A stretch of 64,000 nucleotides of DNA from Streptomyces sp. JJ38 (GTDB lineage Bacteria; Actinomycetota; Actinomycetes; Streptomycetales; Streptomycetaceae): assembly GCF_019303475.1 (NCBI RefSeq), contig NZ_JABLSI010000004.1:1-64000 (forward strand), in the 5' to 3' direction. The position numbers and the translations under genes are program-made. Below the pieces are notes generated by a model, which saw only the letters and a list, made by a program, of their open reading frames with translations, was not told where the DNA came from and searched no databases. Positions 44,139 through 52,868 of the stretch are shown one piece after another (position 1 is the first letter of the stretch; every line of letters starts with the position of its first letter).

Positions 44139-44893
44139 CGCCGGCGGCCGAGCGGATCCTCGGCGAGCTGTCCGCCGACCGGGCCACCGGAGCGCTGACC
44201 GGCACCGGAGGGACCCTCTACCTGTACGAGGGCGAGATCGCCTACGCGGAGAGCCCGCTCGCGCCGGGTGTCGAAGCCCTCCTGGCCGCCGAGGGGCGCG
44301 TCGCGCGCGCCGCGGCACGGACGGGCCACCGGCGCACGGTCGCCCGCCGGCTGGTGGAGAGCGGCAGCATCCCCCGGGGCGAGCTGGAGATCCGGTGCGT
44401 GTCCGCGCTCTTCGACGCGGCCTACTTCGTCCTGGCGCCGGAGTCGGACGGAGGCCCGGGCCGCTTCCGGCCGGGGGCGGAGCACTGGCTGGGCGCCGTG
44501 CGCCCCGTGGGAGCGGCGGTGCTGGCCCGGGAGATCAGACGCCGCAGACGGCTGCTCGAGGACCTGTGGCCCGGCCCCGGGATCGACACCCGGCCCGTGG
44601 TGATCCGGCCCGGCGGCACCGACCGGGTCAGCCCCCGGCAGCGCGCCGTGCTCGCCGCCGCGGACGGTTGCCGCACCCCCGCCGAGATCGCGCGCCTGCT
44701 GGGCCGGCCGGCCTTCCACACGCTCGTCGACATCCGCCGGCTCGCCGCCGCGGGACATCTCGCCCCCGGCCCGGAGCCGCCCGACGAGCCGGTACGGGCG
44801 CCGCGGTGGGTGACCGAAATCTCCGCCGGTTCCGGAGCGGACGACATCGCCCTTCTCCGGCGGATTCGCGACGGATTGGAGGCACGCCTGTGA
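44135..44893 (+). CDS. DUF4388/PATAN-like plus winged-helix regulator
   Basis: The 252-residue protein begins with a DUF4388-like segment (ILGELSADRATGALTG, LYLYEGEIAYAES). In its C-terminal third it carries a winged-helix-like segment (SPRQRAVLAAADGCRTPAEIARLL, kept here as PAEIARLLGRP, then LVDIRRLAAAGHL). DUF4388 proteins occur beside Roadblock and response-regulator systems. It is coupled to the preceding Roadblock gene by ATGA. It may be the transcriptional output of this locus, but DNA binding is inferred only. Confidence 0.72.
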   Translation: MTPAAERILGELSADRATGALTGTGGTLYLYEGEIAYAESPLAPGVEALLAAEGRVARAAARTGHRRTVARRLVESGSIPRGELEIRCVSALFDAAYFVLAPESDGGPGRFRPGAEHWLGAVRPVGAAVLAREIRRRRRLLEDLWPGPGIDTRPVVIRPGGTDRVSPRQRAVLAAADGCRTPAEIARLLGRPAFHTLVDIRRLAAAGHLAPGPEPPDEPVRAPRWVTEISAGSGADDIALLRRIRDGLEARL

Positions 44894-44972
44894 GACCCCG
44901 GGTTCCCCCTGCGGCCCGGCCCCCGGATTCATGAGGCGGGGGCGCAGACAGCGGGCCGAAAGGAGACAACTG

Positions 44973-45440
44973 ATGACCGTCGAGCCCGAGATCCTCGAGG
45001 TGCTCCGCGGGCTGCGGGCCCGGGTGCCGATGGCGAGCGGGGCGATGGCCGCCAGCACGGACGGACTGGTGCTGGCGCAGGCCTGTGACGAGGTGGAGCC
45101 CGAGCCCGCCGCCGCCCTCACCGCCGCCGCCCTGGGCGTCGCCCTGCGGCTCGCCGAGAGCGGATCGTGCGGCGACTTCCGGGAGTTGGTGGTCCGTGGA
45201 GACCTCGGCTACGTCGCCACCTACGCGGCGGGACCGTCGGCCGTCCTCACGGTCTGGGCGGGACCGCAAACCAACGTGGGCCGCCTCCACATGGAGGCAC
45301 GCCAGGCGGGCTCCCGCGTGGCCCATCTGCTCCAGGGAGCTCTCGACCGCGTGGCGGTCTCCCTGGCCACGACGAAGGACCGACCGGACCGCGGACCGCG
45401 GCGCCATTCCCTACACACCAGCCAGGAAAGCGAGAAGTGA
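44973..45440 (+). CDS. Roadblock/LC7 domain protein 2
   Basis: The 155-residue protein has the Roadblock signature [20 protein letters not shown] and [20 protein letters not shown]. The tail after residue 130 is basic and likely disordered. AAAGGAG precedes ATG 44973 by about 7 bases, and the gap from the previous gene is 79 bases. It likely dimerises with the other two Roadblock proteins of the operon or docks a GTPase encoded elsewhere. Confidence 0.82.
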   Translation: MTVEPEILEVLRGLRARVPMASGAMAASTDGLVLAQACDEVEPEPAAALTAAALGVALRLAESGSCGDFRELVVRGDLGYVATYAAGPSAVLTVWAGPQTNVGRLHMEARQAGSRVAHLLQGALDRVAVSLATTKDRPDRGPRRHSLHTSQESEK

Positions 45441-45817
45441 GCATGGCGGACACCGAAGCCGCACTGAAGGAAGCGATGACGACGATCGAGGGGACCGTGG
45501 GCGTCGCCCTGGTCGACTACGGCAGCGGCATGGCCCTGGGTACCGCGGGCGGGGGCAAGGACCTCGACCTCTCGGTCGCGGCGGCCGGCAACACCGACGT
45601 GGTGCGGGCCAAGCTGCGCACGATGGAGATGCTGGGGCTCAGCGAGTCCATCGAGGACATCCTGATCACCCTGGGAGGCCAGTACCACCTGATCCGGCTG
45701 ATGACCGGCCGGGGGAACTCGGGGCTCTTCCTCTATCTGGCGCTCGACCGGTCCCGGGCGAACCTCGCCATGGCCCGCCACCGGCTGAAGGCGATCGAGG
45801 CCAAGCTCGAGGTCTGA
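45437..45817 (+). CDS. Roadblock/LC7-like protein 3
   Basis: The 126-residue protein (GTG 45437) reads [20 protein letters not shown], then [19 protein letters not shown] and [19 protein letters not shown], a compact Roadblock-type fold common in Streptomyces. GTG 45437 overlaps the previous stop (GTGA) with AGGA 9 bases upstream; ATG 45443 is the alternative. It closes the operon, which ends at a 38-base hairpin. Confidence 0.82.
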   Translation: MSMADTEAALKEAMTTIEGTVGVALVDYGSGMALGTAGGGKDLDLSVAAAGNTDVVRAKLRTMEMLGLSESIEDILITLGGQYHLIRLMTGRGNSGLFLYLALDRSRANLAMARHRLKAIEAKLEV

Positions 45818-45822
45818 GCCCG

Positions 45823-45860
45823 CGGGGGCGGGCCCCGGCCCGGGCCGGGGCCCGCCCCCG
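45823..45860 (+). terminator. Perfect GC palindrome terminating the Roadblock operon
   Basis: Two 19-base arms (core GGGGGCGGGCCCCGGCCC) are perfectly complementary with no spacer, starting 6 bases after the stop. The fully paired 38-base palindrome is exceptionally strong for a terminator. Confidence 0.75.
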
Positions 45861-45893
45861 GTCCGGGCTCGGTGCCACGGCGCGCACAACAAG

Positions 45894-45918
45894 AAGACCC
45901 CAGGATCCCTGGGGTCTT
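45894..45918. terminator. Terminator of the tRNA-Leu gene
   Basis: AAGACCCCAG and CTGGGGTCTT form a 10-bp stem with loop GATCC, 6 bases beyond the 3' end of the tRNA gene. It can serve both strands. Confidence 0.8.
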
Positions 45919-45923
45919 CGCCG

Positions 45924-46008
45924 TGTCCGAGGGGGGACTTGAACCCCCACGCCCGATAAAGGGCACTAGCACCTCAAGCTAGCGCGTCTGCCATTCCGCC
46001 ACCCGGAC
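45924..46008 (-). tRNA. tRNA-Leu (anticodon GAG)
   Basis: The 85-nt sequence folds as a class II tRNA. The acceptor stem is GTCCGGG/CTCGGAC, the anticodon stem CTAGC/GCTAG has loop TTGAGGT (anticodon GAG), there is a long variable arm, and the T loop is GGTTCAAGTCC. CCA is not encoded (GGC follows the discriminator A). It reads CUC and CUU codons. It shows no sign of an integrated element. Confidence 0.95.
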
Positions 46009-46159
46009 CTGGTGCGTGTTCGCGGGGACAACGATACCAAGGATTCCGGGGTGCTCTCACCAGGGTTCACCTGCACCGTCGCGCGCGGGGCCGGGAGGCC
46101 CGACGGGGCGGGAGAGCACCGGGTGACCGCCGGGGCTCGTGTTGCGGAACCGGTGATCC

Positions 46160-46184
46160 GTTTTACACCATGAGGGGTGGGATA
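46160..46184 (+). promoter_or_regulatory. Possible sigma-B-like stress promoter
   Basis: GTTT (46160-46163) and GGGATA (46179-46184) are 15 bases apart, close to the Streptomyces sigma-B pattern GTTT-N14-16-GGGTAY. It lies about 80 bases upstream of the holin-like membrane protein gene. One mismatch in the -10 part keeps this tentative. Confidence 0.35.
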
Positions 46185-46265
46185 CCCGAATAGCGGCGTA
46201 TGGGAGGGACGACGGCACCTGACCGGGTCCGTGGTCGCGACCGACGCACCCCGAGGAGGGTTGCT

Positions 46266-46715
46266 ATGAGACGCGCGGTGAGGTCCCCCGCCGGGCGGCC
46301 CGAGTCACGGCCGGCCGCATCGCCCTCCGAGCCCGCCTCCGCGGAGACGCAGCGGAGGATCTTCCGGGAGGAGTTCGGGCGTGCCAAGGCCGAGCTCCGG
46401 GAGGAGACGCTGAGAGCGGGCAGGAACGCCCGGGCGATCGGCGGGGCCGTGTTCGCGGGCTACATGGTCGCCTGCTTTTTCTCCCTGACGTTGATGTTCC
46501 TCCTGTGGGGCGCCATGGACCTGCGCTGGTCGGCTCTCATCGTGACCGGGCTGTGGGCGGTGGTCGGCCTCGTGCTGATCTCCAGGGCACGGGGGCGGTC
46601 AGCCGCGAGCTCCCCCGGGGGCGAGGACGGCGAGAGCCCGCCGGACAGGGCGGCCGAGGACGCCGGGGACGCCGAGGAAGGAGGTCCGGCACGAGCGGGC
46701 CGCCCGGCCGACTGA
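46266..46715 (+). CDS. Phage-holin-like (holin 3_6/superfamily) small membrane protein
   Basis: The 149-residue protein has a charged helix (RRIFREEFGRAKAELREE) followed by two membrane helices (AGYMVACFFSLTLMFLL and ALIVTGLWAVVGLVLI) and an acidic disordered tail. This is the actinobacterial holin-X/DUF1469-like family, which is chromosomal and not tied to prophage. GAGGAGG precedes ATG 46266. It sits before a PRC-barrel protein, a typical pairing in envelope-stress loci. Confidence 0.75.
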   Translation: MRRAVRSPAGRPESRPAASPSEPASAETQRRIFREEFGRAKAELREETLRAGRNARAIGGAVFAGYMVACFFSLTLMFLLWGAMDLRWSALIVTGLWAVVGLVLISRARGRSAASSPGGEDGESPPDRAAEDAGDAEEGGPARAGRPAD

Positions 46716-46803
46716 GCGCCGAGGGCCGCCCCGGGGCCGCGATCCGGCCCCGCAGGACGCCTGCAAGGGGCTCACCCCGTACCCGACAGAGGGAGTGGAT
46801 GAA

Positions 46804-47844
46804 GTGATCACCCGAGACCAGATCCCCAACGTGCTCGACCACCCGGTGTACTCCTCGGACGGCAGGAAGATCGGCGAGGCGAAGCACGTGTTCGTCGACG
46901 ACGCGACCGGCGACCCGGAATGGGTGACGGTGCGGACCGGCGTCTTCGCGTCACACGAGACGTTCGTACCGATTCGCGAGGCGCAGGCGGTCGAGGACCA
47001 CCTGGAGGTGCCCTACTCCCGGGACACGATCAAGGGAGCCCCCCAGGTCGGCGTCGACACCGGCGGTCACCTCTCCGAGCACGAGGAGCACCGGCTCTAC
47101 GACCACTACGGCCTCGAACGGGACGCCCCGCGGAGCCGCGCCGGCGGGCCGGGTGAGGGCACGGCCGCGGGCGCGGCCGGGGCCGCCGGAGCGGCGGCCG
47201 GAGCGCGCGGACGCCACCGCCGGGGCGCCCCGGAGGCAGCCGGGGACACCGGGATGCCGGGGGCGCCGGGAATGCCGGGACGTGAGGGGCTGAGGGGCCG
47301 CGAGGGGCCGGGGCCCGTGGAGCGCAACAAGATGCAGGACGCCGAGCGCGGCGCCCCCCGCGCCCGGGAGGGCACGCGGACCGGCGCGGCGGAGGGCCCC
47401 GCGCGGCGGCCGGACGCCGCGGCGGAGCGCAGGGGCACGGAGGACGACTTCATGACCCGCTCCGAGGAGCACCTCAACGTCCACACCGAGCGCCGCGAGT
47501 CCGGACACGCCCGGCTCCGCAAGTACGTGGTGACGGAGGAGGAGCAGATCTCGGTGCCGATCCGCCGGGAGCGGGTCCGCCTGGAGCGTGAGCCGATCAC
47601 GGAGGCCAACCGCAAGGCGGCGACGGCCGGATCGGACTTCGCCGAGACCGAGTACGAGGTGACGCTGCACGAGGAGCGGCCGGTGGTGGAGAAGCGGGTC
47701 GAGCCGGTGGAGCGGGTGCGCCTGCGGGTCGAGGAGACGACGGAGAACCAGACGGTGCGTGGGCGGGTGCGCAAGGAGCGCATCGACGCGGAGTCCGACA
47801 CCATCGACGAGCAGGGCAGGAGGCACGGCAACCCGAAGCTGTGA
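46804..47844 (+). CDS. PRC-barrel and DUF2382 domain protein
   Basis: The 346-residue protein has an N-terminal PRC-barrel (LDHPVYSSDGRKIGEAKHVF, then GDPEWVTV). A Gly/Ala/Arg/Pro-rich low-complexity linker spans about residues 110-215, and a C-terminal DUF2382 domain (about 218-325) has SEEHLNVHTERRESGHARL and VRVERVRLRVEETTENQ-type repeats. Both domains are linked to stress responses but have no defined activity. GTG 46804 has GGGAG at 8 bases; GTG 46795 has no ribosome binding site. Confidence 0.88.
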   Translation: MITRDQIPNVLDHPVYSSDGRKIGEAKHVFVDDATGDPEWVTVRTGVFASHETFVPIREAQAVEDHLEVPYSRDTIKGAPQVGVDTGGHLSEHEEHRLYDHYGLERDAPRSRAGGPGEGTAAGAAGAAGAAAGARGRHRRGAPEAAGDTGMPGAPGMPGREGLRGREGPGPVERNKMQDAERGAPRAREGTRTGAAEGPARRPDAAAERRGTEDDFMTRSEEHLNVHTERRESGHARLRKYVVTEEEQISVPIRRERVRLEREPITEANRKAATAGSDFAETEYEVTLHEERPVVEKRVEPVERVRLRVEETTENQTVRGRVRKERIDAESDTIDEQGRRHGNPKL

Positions 47845-47867
47845 CACGGCGGGGCGCGTCCGGTGAC

Positions 47868-47901
47868 CCGGTGGCGGGGAGGTGTGCCTCCCCGCCACCG
47901 G
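47868..47901. terminator. Bidirectional terminator
   Basis: CCGGTGGCGGGGAGG and CCTCCCCGCCACCGG form a perfect 15-bp stem with loop TGTG between the convergent DUF2382 and HAD genes. Confidence 0.85.
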
Positions 47902-47914
47902 TGTGCCGGAGGGC

Positions 47915-48415
47915 TCAGGTGCGCCCCTCGTCCTCCTGTGCCTCGGCCAGGGCGGCGCCGGCCTCCGGGGCGGTGGCCATCCAGTCGGCCTCGACGACGT
48001 CGAACCCGGCCTGCCGGTAGGCCGCGCAGACCTCCGCGTCGTCATCGACGGCGACGGCGACGGTGCGGGTGGCGGCGAGCTCCCGCAGCAGCTGGAGCTT
48101 GGCCTCGCGGGCCGGGCGGTAGTCACGGTCGCCGCGCATCCACAGCTCGCCCGTGGGCAGTCCGTGCCGGGCGAGCCAGCGCACGGTGTCGCGGCGGCAG
48201 CGCTCGGGGCGTCCGGTGACGTAGCCGAGGTCGCACTCCTCGGCCCACCGCAGCGCGAGCTCCACCCCGTCCGTCAACGGCGGATCCTGCGGGGCGGCCC
48301 GGAGGAAGGCGTTCCAGTTCTTCGGCCGCCCGGTGAGGAAGTGCAGGCGGTGCCGGGCGTCGCTGAGGGTGCCGTCGAGGTCGAAGACGGCGACCGGGCG
48401 GAGGGGATCGGCCAT
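47915..48415 (-). CDS. HAD-superfamily hydrolase (polynucleotide kinase phosphatase-like)
   Basis: The 166-residue protein has motif I FDLDGTLSD, motif II LGYVTGRPE and an acidic motif VAVDDDAEV, with AREAK for the lysine. The small size and the RHRLHFLTGRPKNWNAF segment resemble phosphatase domains that act on nucleic acid ends or nucleotides. TAGGCT six bases before ATG 48415 suggests a leaderless transcript. The substrate is unknown. Confidence 0.85.
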   Translation of the reverse strand: MADPLRPVAVFDLDGTLSDARHRLHFLTGRPKNWNAFLRAAPQDPPLTDGVELALRWAEECDLGYVTGRPERCRRDTVRWLARHGLPTGELWMRGDRDYRPAREAKLQLLRELAATRTVAVAVDDDAEVCAAYRQAGFDVVEADWMATAPEAGAALAEAQEDEGRT

Positions 48416-48480
48416 GCCGCGAGCCTACGGCGTGGACCCGGGACCCGCGCCCCTTGGCAGACGGCAGGCGGCCGGGACGG

Positions 48481-49548
48481 TCATCCGGCGCTTCCGCGGC
48501 CCGGTGAGGCGCCCGCACCGGCCCGGTCCGGCTCGGCTCCGTCCCGGCGGCCCGGGGCCCCGGCGGCCTCCTCCGCCGGGACCCGGCGGGCGACCCGGCG
48601 GGCGATGACGGCGCAGACCACGAGCTGCGTCTGGTGGAACAGCATCAGCGGCAGCACGGCCAGGGCGGCCTCGTCCCCGAACAGGACGGCGGCCATCGGC
48701 AGCCCGGCCGCCAGCGACTTCTTCGACCCGGCGAAGACGATGGCGGTACGGTCCGCCCGGCGGAAGCCGAGGGCCCGCGAACCCCAGACGGTGAGCGTGA
48801 GCATCACGGCCAGCAGCACGATCTCGACGGCGAGGAGACCGGCCAGACGCCAGGGCGAGAGCTGCTGCCACACGCCCTCGGTGACGCCTCGGCCGAAGGC
48901 CGCGTAGACGACGAGCAGGATGGCCCCTCGGTCGACGAGGCCGGTGGCCCCACGGTGCCGGGCGACGAGGCCGCCCACGCGGCGGCGCAACAGCTGACCG
49001 GCGAGGAACGGCGCGAGGAGCTGGAGGGCGATGGCCGTCAGCCCGTCGGCCGAGAGGCCGCCCCCGGCGCCGGAACCGATGAGGAGTCCCGCGAGCAGCG
49101 GGGTGAGGAGGATGCCGAGCAGGCTGGAGTAGGTCCCGGCGCAGATCGCGGCGGGGACGTTGCCGCGGGCCATCCCCGTGAAGGCGATAGAGGACTGGAC
49201 GGTGGACGGCACCACACACAGGAAGAGCAGCCCGCGGCCCAGCTCGGCGCTCAGGACGTGCGGCACGACGAGGGCACCGGCGGCCAGGCCGAGCAGCGGG
49301 AAGACGAGGAAGGTGCAGGCCAGGACGGTCAGGTGCAGCCGCCAGTGGCGCAGCCCGGCCACGGCCTCACGGGGGGCGAGGCGGGTGCCGTAGAGGAAGA
49401 ACAGCAGCCCGACGCCGACCTGTGCGGCACCGTCGACGGCCTCGGCTGCCGCCCCCGTGGCCGGCAACAGCGCCGCGAGGACGACGGTGCCGGCGAGCAG
49501 CGCGATGAACGGGTCGACCAGACGGGCGAGGCGGTGCATGACGGTCAT
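48481..49548 (-). CDS. Bile acid:sodium symporter family transporter (SBF-like)
   Basis: The 355-residue protein has about nine or ten membrane helices and motifs of the BASS/SBF-like family: VGLLFFLYGTRLAPRE, CVVPSTVQSSIAFTGMARGN (shown here as two halves joined) and IVFAGSKKSLAAGLP. It probably moves an organic anion with sodium or protons. ATG 49548 is used; ATG 49539 is also in frame. It is divergent from the acyl-CoA synthetase gene across 270 bases that include TTGACC elements near 49696 and 49706. Confidence 0.88.
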   Translation of the reverse strand: MTVMHRLARLVDPFIALLAGTVVLAALLPATGAAAEAVDGAAQVGVGLLFFLYGTRLAPREAVAGLRHWRLHLTVLACTFLVFPLLGLAAGALVVPHVLSAELGRGLLFLCVVPSTVQSSIAFTGMARGNVPAAICAGTYSSLLGILLTPLLAGLLIGSGAGGGLSADGLTAIALQLLAPFLAGQLLRRRVGGLVARHRGATGLVDRGAILLVVYAAFGRGVTEGVWQQLSPWRLAGLLAVEIVLLAVMLTLTVWGSRALGFRRADRTAIVFAGSKKSLAAGLPMAAVLFGDEAALAVLPLMLFHQTQLVVCAVIARRVARRVPAEEAAGAPGRRDGAEPDRAGAGASPGRGSAG

Positions 49549-49818
49549 GGAACCAGAGCGCGCCCGCCCGCCGGGGTGCCGTCCGCAGGAAGAGACGGGA
49601 GGCGTGAAGATGCGGTGGCGATCTTCTGGAGGAACGTCGCGCGGGGGCGAAGAGCCGGTGACCCCCGGGTGTCGCGGGCTCTCGAAACTCGCCGTATTGA
49701 CCGCGATTGACCTGCGCTGACGGCCTTCCCGACGCTGTGTCGGATCGGGTACGGTCAGTGCGCCGCGTGGCCTCGCGCGCCGGGAGCGCACCGCGCAGGC
49801 ACCGAGGAGGACGGCCCG

Positions 49819-51678
49819 TTGCGCGAGATCTCCGTCCCGCCCGTGGCGTCGAAGCCACCGGTCGGCGGACTGGCCGACTGCCTCTTCGAACGCGCCGAGG
49901 CGGCCCCGAAGGCAGCCGCGCTGGCCCGCAAGGGCACCGACGGCCGCTGGCGCGACGTGACCGCGGCCGCCTTCCGTGACGAGGTGACGGCGGTCGCGAA
50001 GGGGCTGCTCGCCGAGGGGGTGCGGTTCGGCGACCGCGTGGCACTCATGTGCCGGACCCGCTACGAGTGGACGCTGCTGGACTTCGCGCTGTGGTCGGTG
50101 GGCGCGCAGCCCGTGCCCGTCTACCCCACCTCGTCGGCCGAGCAGGTGGGCTGGATTCTCCACGACGCCGACGTGAGCGCCGTCATCGTGGAGGACGAGG
50201 GCAACGCCATGACGGTCGGCTCGGTCATCGACCGGCTGCCCGGGCTGCGGCGGCTGTGGCAGCTGGACGCCGGTCTGGAGGCCCACCTCGTGCGGGCCGG
50301 AGCGCAGCTGCCGGACTCCGTGGTGGAGCGGCACCGCATGGCCCTGACGCCCGACACCCCGGCGACGATCCTCTACACCTCGGGCACCACCGGCCGGCCC
50401 CGGGGGTGTGTGCTGTCGCACGGCAACTTCATGGCCGAGTGCGACAACATGCTCGGCGCGTTCGAGAAGGTCATCCGGCCCCGCCCCGCGGCCCGCCCGG
50501 CCACGCTGCTGTTCCTGCCGCTGTCCCACGTGTTCGGTCGCATGGTCCAGGTGGCCGCCCTGCGCTCCGGGGTCAAGCTCGGCCACCAGCCGGCGCTCAG
50601 CGCGGCCGAACTGCTGCCGGACCTGGCCGCCTTCCGCCCGGACTTCTTCCTGGCCGTCCCCTACGTCCTGGAGCGGCTGTTCCACGCGGCGCGGCGGCGG
50701 GCCGAGCGCGACGGGCGGCTGAACGGCTTCGACCGGGCGGTGCAGGTGGCCGTGCGCTACGCCGAGGCCGTGGAGGCCCGGGCGTTCGGGGAGGGGCCGG
50801 GACCGAGCGCCGCCCTGCGACTGCAGCACCAGTTCTTCGACCGCGTGGTGTACTCCCGATTCCGGGCGGCCCTCGGCGGGCGCTGCGCCTCCGTCATGTC
50901 CGGGGGCTCGGCGCTGGAGCGGCGGCTCGGGCTGTTCTTCGACGGCGCGGGCATCCGCGTCTACGAGGGCTACGGCCTGACGGAGACGACCGGCGCGGCC
51001 GTCGCCAACCCGCCGCGGCGCACCCGGTTCGGCACCGTCGGACGGCCGATCCCCGGCACGTCCGTGCACGTCGCGGACGACGGCGAGATCTGGCTGCGCG
51101 GCGCCCAGGTGTTCCAGGGCTACCACAACGACCCGACGGGCACGGGCGAGTCGTTCTACGAGGGCTGGCTGGCCACCGGGGACGTCGGCAGGCTGGACGA
51201 GCACGGCTATCTGACGATCACCGGCCGGAAGAAGGACATCCTGGTGACATCGGGCGGAAAGAGCGTGTCGCCGGGGCCGCTGGAGGACCGGGTGCGCACG
51301 CATCCGCTGGTGGCGCAGTGCGTGCTGGTCGGCAACGACCGGCCCTACGTGGCAGCGCTCGTCACCCTGGATCCGGAGGCGGTGGCCCACTGGCTGGCCA
51401 TGCGGAACGGCCCCGCGCTCGCCCCGGAGCAGGCCGTGCGCAGCCCGGAGCTGGAGGCGGAGGTCCAGCGCGCGGTCCTGGCCGCCAACTCCGCCGTTTC
51501 GCAGGCGGAGTCGATCCGTGCCTTCCGTGTCCTCCCGGCCCAGTTCACCGAGGAGAGCGGGCTGCTGACGCCCTCGCTGAAGGTCCGTCGGGCCGCCGTC
51601 GAGCGCGCCTTCGCCGCCGAGATCGAGGAGCTCTACCGGTCGAGGCCGCCGCGTCCCCGTGCCGGAGCGGACGGCTGA
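49819..51678 (+). CDS. Long-chain fatty acid-CoA ligase (AMP-binding)
   Basis: The 619-residue adenylate-forming enzyme has ILYTSGTTGRPRG (ATP loop), GYGLTETTG, WLATGDVG and GRKKDILVTSGGKSVSP, as in FadD15-type ligases. It activates fatty acids as acyl-CoA. The start is TTG 49819 with GAGGAGG 9 bases upstream. It stands alone; fadA/fadB are 17 kb away. Confidence 0.93.
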   Translation: MREISVPPVASKPPVGGLADCLFERAEAAPKAAALARKGTDGRWRDVTAAAFRDEVTAVAKGLLAEGVRFGDRVALMCRTRYEWTLLDFALWSVGAQPVPVYPTSSAEQVGWILHDADVSAVIVEDEGNAMTVGSVIDRLPGLRRLWQLDAGLEAHLVRAGAQLPDSVVERHRMALTPDTPATILYTSGTTGRPRGCVLSHGNFMAECDNMLGAFEKVIRPRPAARPATLLFLPLSHVFGRMVQVAALRSGVKLGHQPALSAAELLPDLAAFRPDFFLAVPYVLERLFHAARRRAERDGRLNGFDRAVQVAVRYAEAVEARAFGEGPGPSAALRLQHQFFDRVVYSRFRAALGGRCASVMSGGSALERRLGLFFDGAGIRVYEGYGLTETTGAAVANPPRRTRFGTVGRPIPGTSVHVADDGEIWLRGAQVFQGYHNDPTGTGESFYEGWLATGDVGRLDEHGYLTITGRKKDILVTSGGKSVSPGPLEDRVRTHPLVAQCVLVGNDRPYVAALVTLDPEAVAHWLAMRNGPALAPEQAVRSPELEAEVQRAVLAANSAVSQAESIRAFRVLPAQFTEESGLLTPSLKVRRAAVERAFAAEIEELYRSRPPRPRAGADG

Positions 51679-51802
51679 CGGGCACCCGGCGACCGCCCCA
51701 CCGCCGCCCGGATCGACCCGACGCACCTCTGGGGTGCGGGCCCGGAGGTCTCACCACTCCGGGCTGGATGACCAAGGGCGCCCCCGCGTATACACACCGG
51801 GC

Positions 51803-52690
51803 ATGAGCTTCCACACCTCGCTGCGGTTCGCCATCGCCGCCCAGGCGATGAGTCTCCAGGAGCTGGTGGACGAGTTGCGTGCGCGCGGCGTCCGGATCAG
51901 CGTCAGCACGCTCAGCGCCTGGCAGACGGGACGGAGCAGGCCGGAGGGCGTCCGCTCGCTGGAGGCGCTGCCGTTCCTGGAGGAGCTGCTCGGGCTCGAC
52001 CGCGGCACGCTGCGCGCCGGGCTGCCCGCCCGGCGCCCCCGCGGCCGGCGGCCGGCCTGGGAGGCGGCGCTCGCCACCCGTCACGCGACGCTGTGGCGCA
52101 GCTCGGACGCGGTACGGCGGCTGCTGGCCAAGGTGGACGCCGACTGGAGCGCACTCGCCTCACCACAGCCGCTCAGCCAGCGCAGCCAGTGCTGGGTCAA
52201 CCGCGACGGCCGGGAGGCGGCGGCCAGGACGAGCCGGCTCCTGCGGGCGGGACCGGGCGGCGCGGAGCGGTTCGTCTCCGTGTACCGCTTCGCCGCGCTC
52301 AGCCAGGCGCCGCGGATCACCACGGTCGGGGGCTGCACCCCCGCCCGCTTCCGCGCCGACCCGGAGAGCGGCCTCGCCGTCTTCGAGTTCCTGCTCGACC
52401 GTCCGCTGCGGGAAGGGGAGTCCGCGGTGGTGGATGTCGGACTGCTGTGCCCGTCGGGCCGGGGGGAGAGCCACTTCACGTGCCGTGTGCACAGCGGGGC
52501 CCGGATGGTCTGTCTGGAGGCGGTGTTCGACTCCGGCCGGATCCCGGACGGCTGTTTCGCGTACTACCAGGAGCACAGCGGCGGTCGGCCCAGGGTGCTG
52601 CGCCGGGTGTCGGACGCGGAGAGGGGGGCGCGGTTCCAGCATGTGGAAGTCGATCCCGTGCCCGGCATCTACGGAGTCCGCTGGGGCTGA
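51803..52690 (+). CDS. XRE-type helix-turn-helix protein
   Basis: The 295-residue protein begins with an HTH domain (AMSLQELVDELRARGVRISV, STLSAWQTGRSRP). A C-terminal domain of about 190 residues, rich in beta strands, follows with no family I recognise. TATACA ends eight bases before ATG 51803, which could be a near-leaderless start. No toxin or partner gene is adjacent, so the target is unknown. Confidence 0.75.
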   Translation: MSFHTSLRFAIAAQAMSLQELVDELRARGVRISVSTLSAWQTGRSRPEGVRSLEALPFLEELLGLDRGTLRAGLPARRPRGRRPAWEAALATRHATLWRSSDAVRRLLAKVDADWSALASPQPLSQRSQCWVNRDGREAAARTSRLLRAGPGGAERFVSVYRFAALSQAPRITTVGGCTPARFRADPESGLAVFEFLLDRPLREGESAVVDVGLLCPSGRGESHFTCRVHSGARMVCLEAVFDSGRIPDGCFAYYQEHSGGRPRVLRRVSDAERGARFQHVEVDPVPGIYGVRWG

Positions 52691-52868
52691 GCGCCGCTGT
52701 GGGGGACGTGCCCGGGGTGCCCGGGTCCGCGTGCCCGGGAATGGTTGGCGCCCCGGGTACGTTCACGTTCGAGGACGTGAGGCGCTCGCCCGTGACACCC
52801 GCGAGCGGCCGCGGCGCTTCACGCCGCCCACGCCCACCGTGACGGACGACGTAAGGATTCCTCGCTCG

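Noticed and set aside
45924..46008. tRNA-Leu as an integration site with an element next to it
   Set aside because: I saw no integrase gene and no repeat of the tRNA 3' end in the flanking sequence.
46266..46715. Prophage signal because of the holin-like gene
   Set aside because: This holin-like family is common as a chromosomal gene in actinobacteria and no phage structural, integrase or att sequences are near.
48481..51726. Minus-strand frame of 1081 codons covering the acyl-CoA synthetase region
   Set aside because: Only its last third is the SBF-like transporter (start 49548); the rest is a shadow of the synthetase gene.
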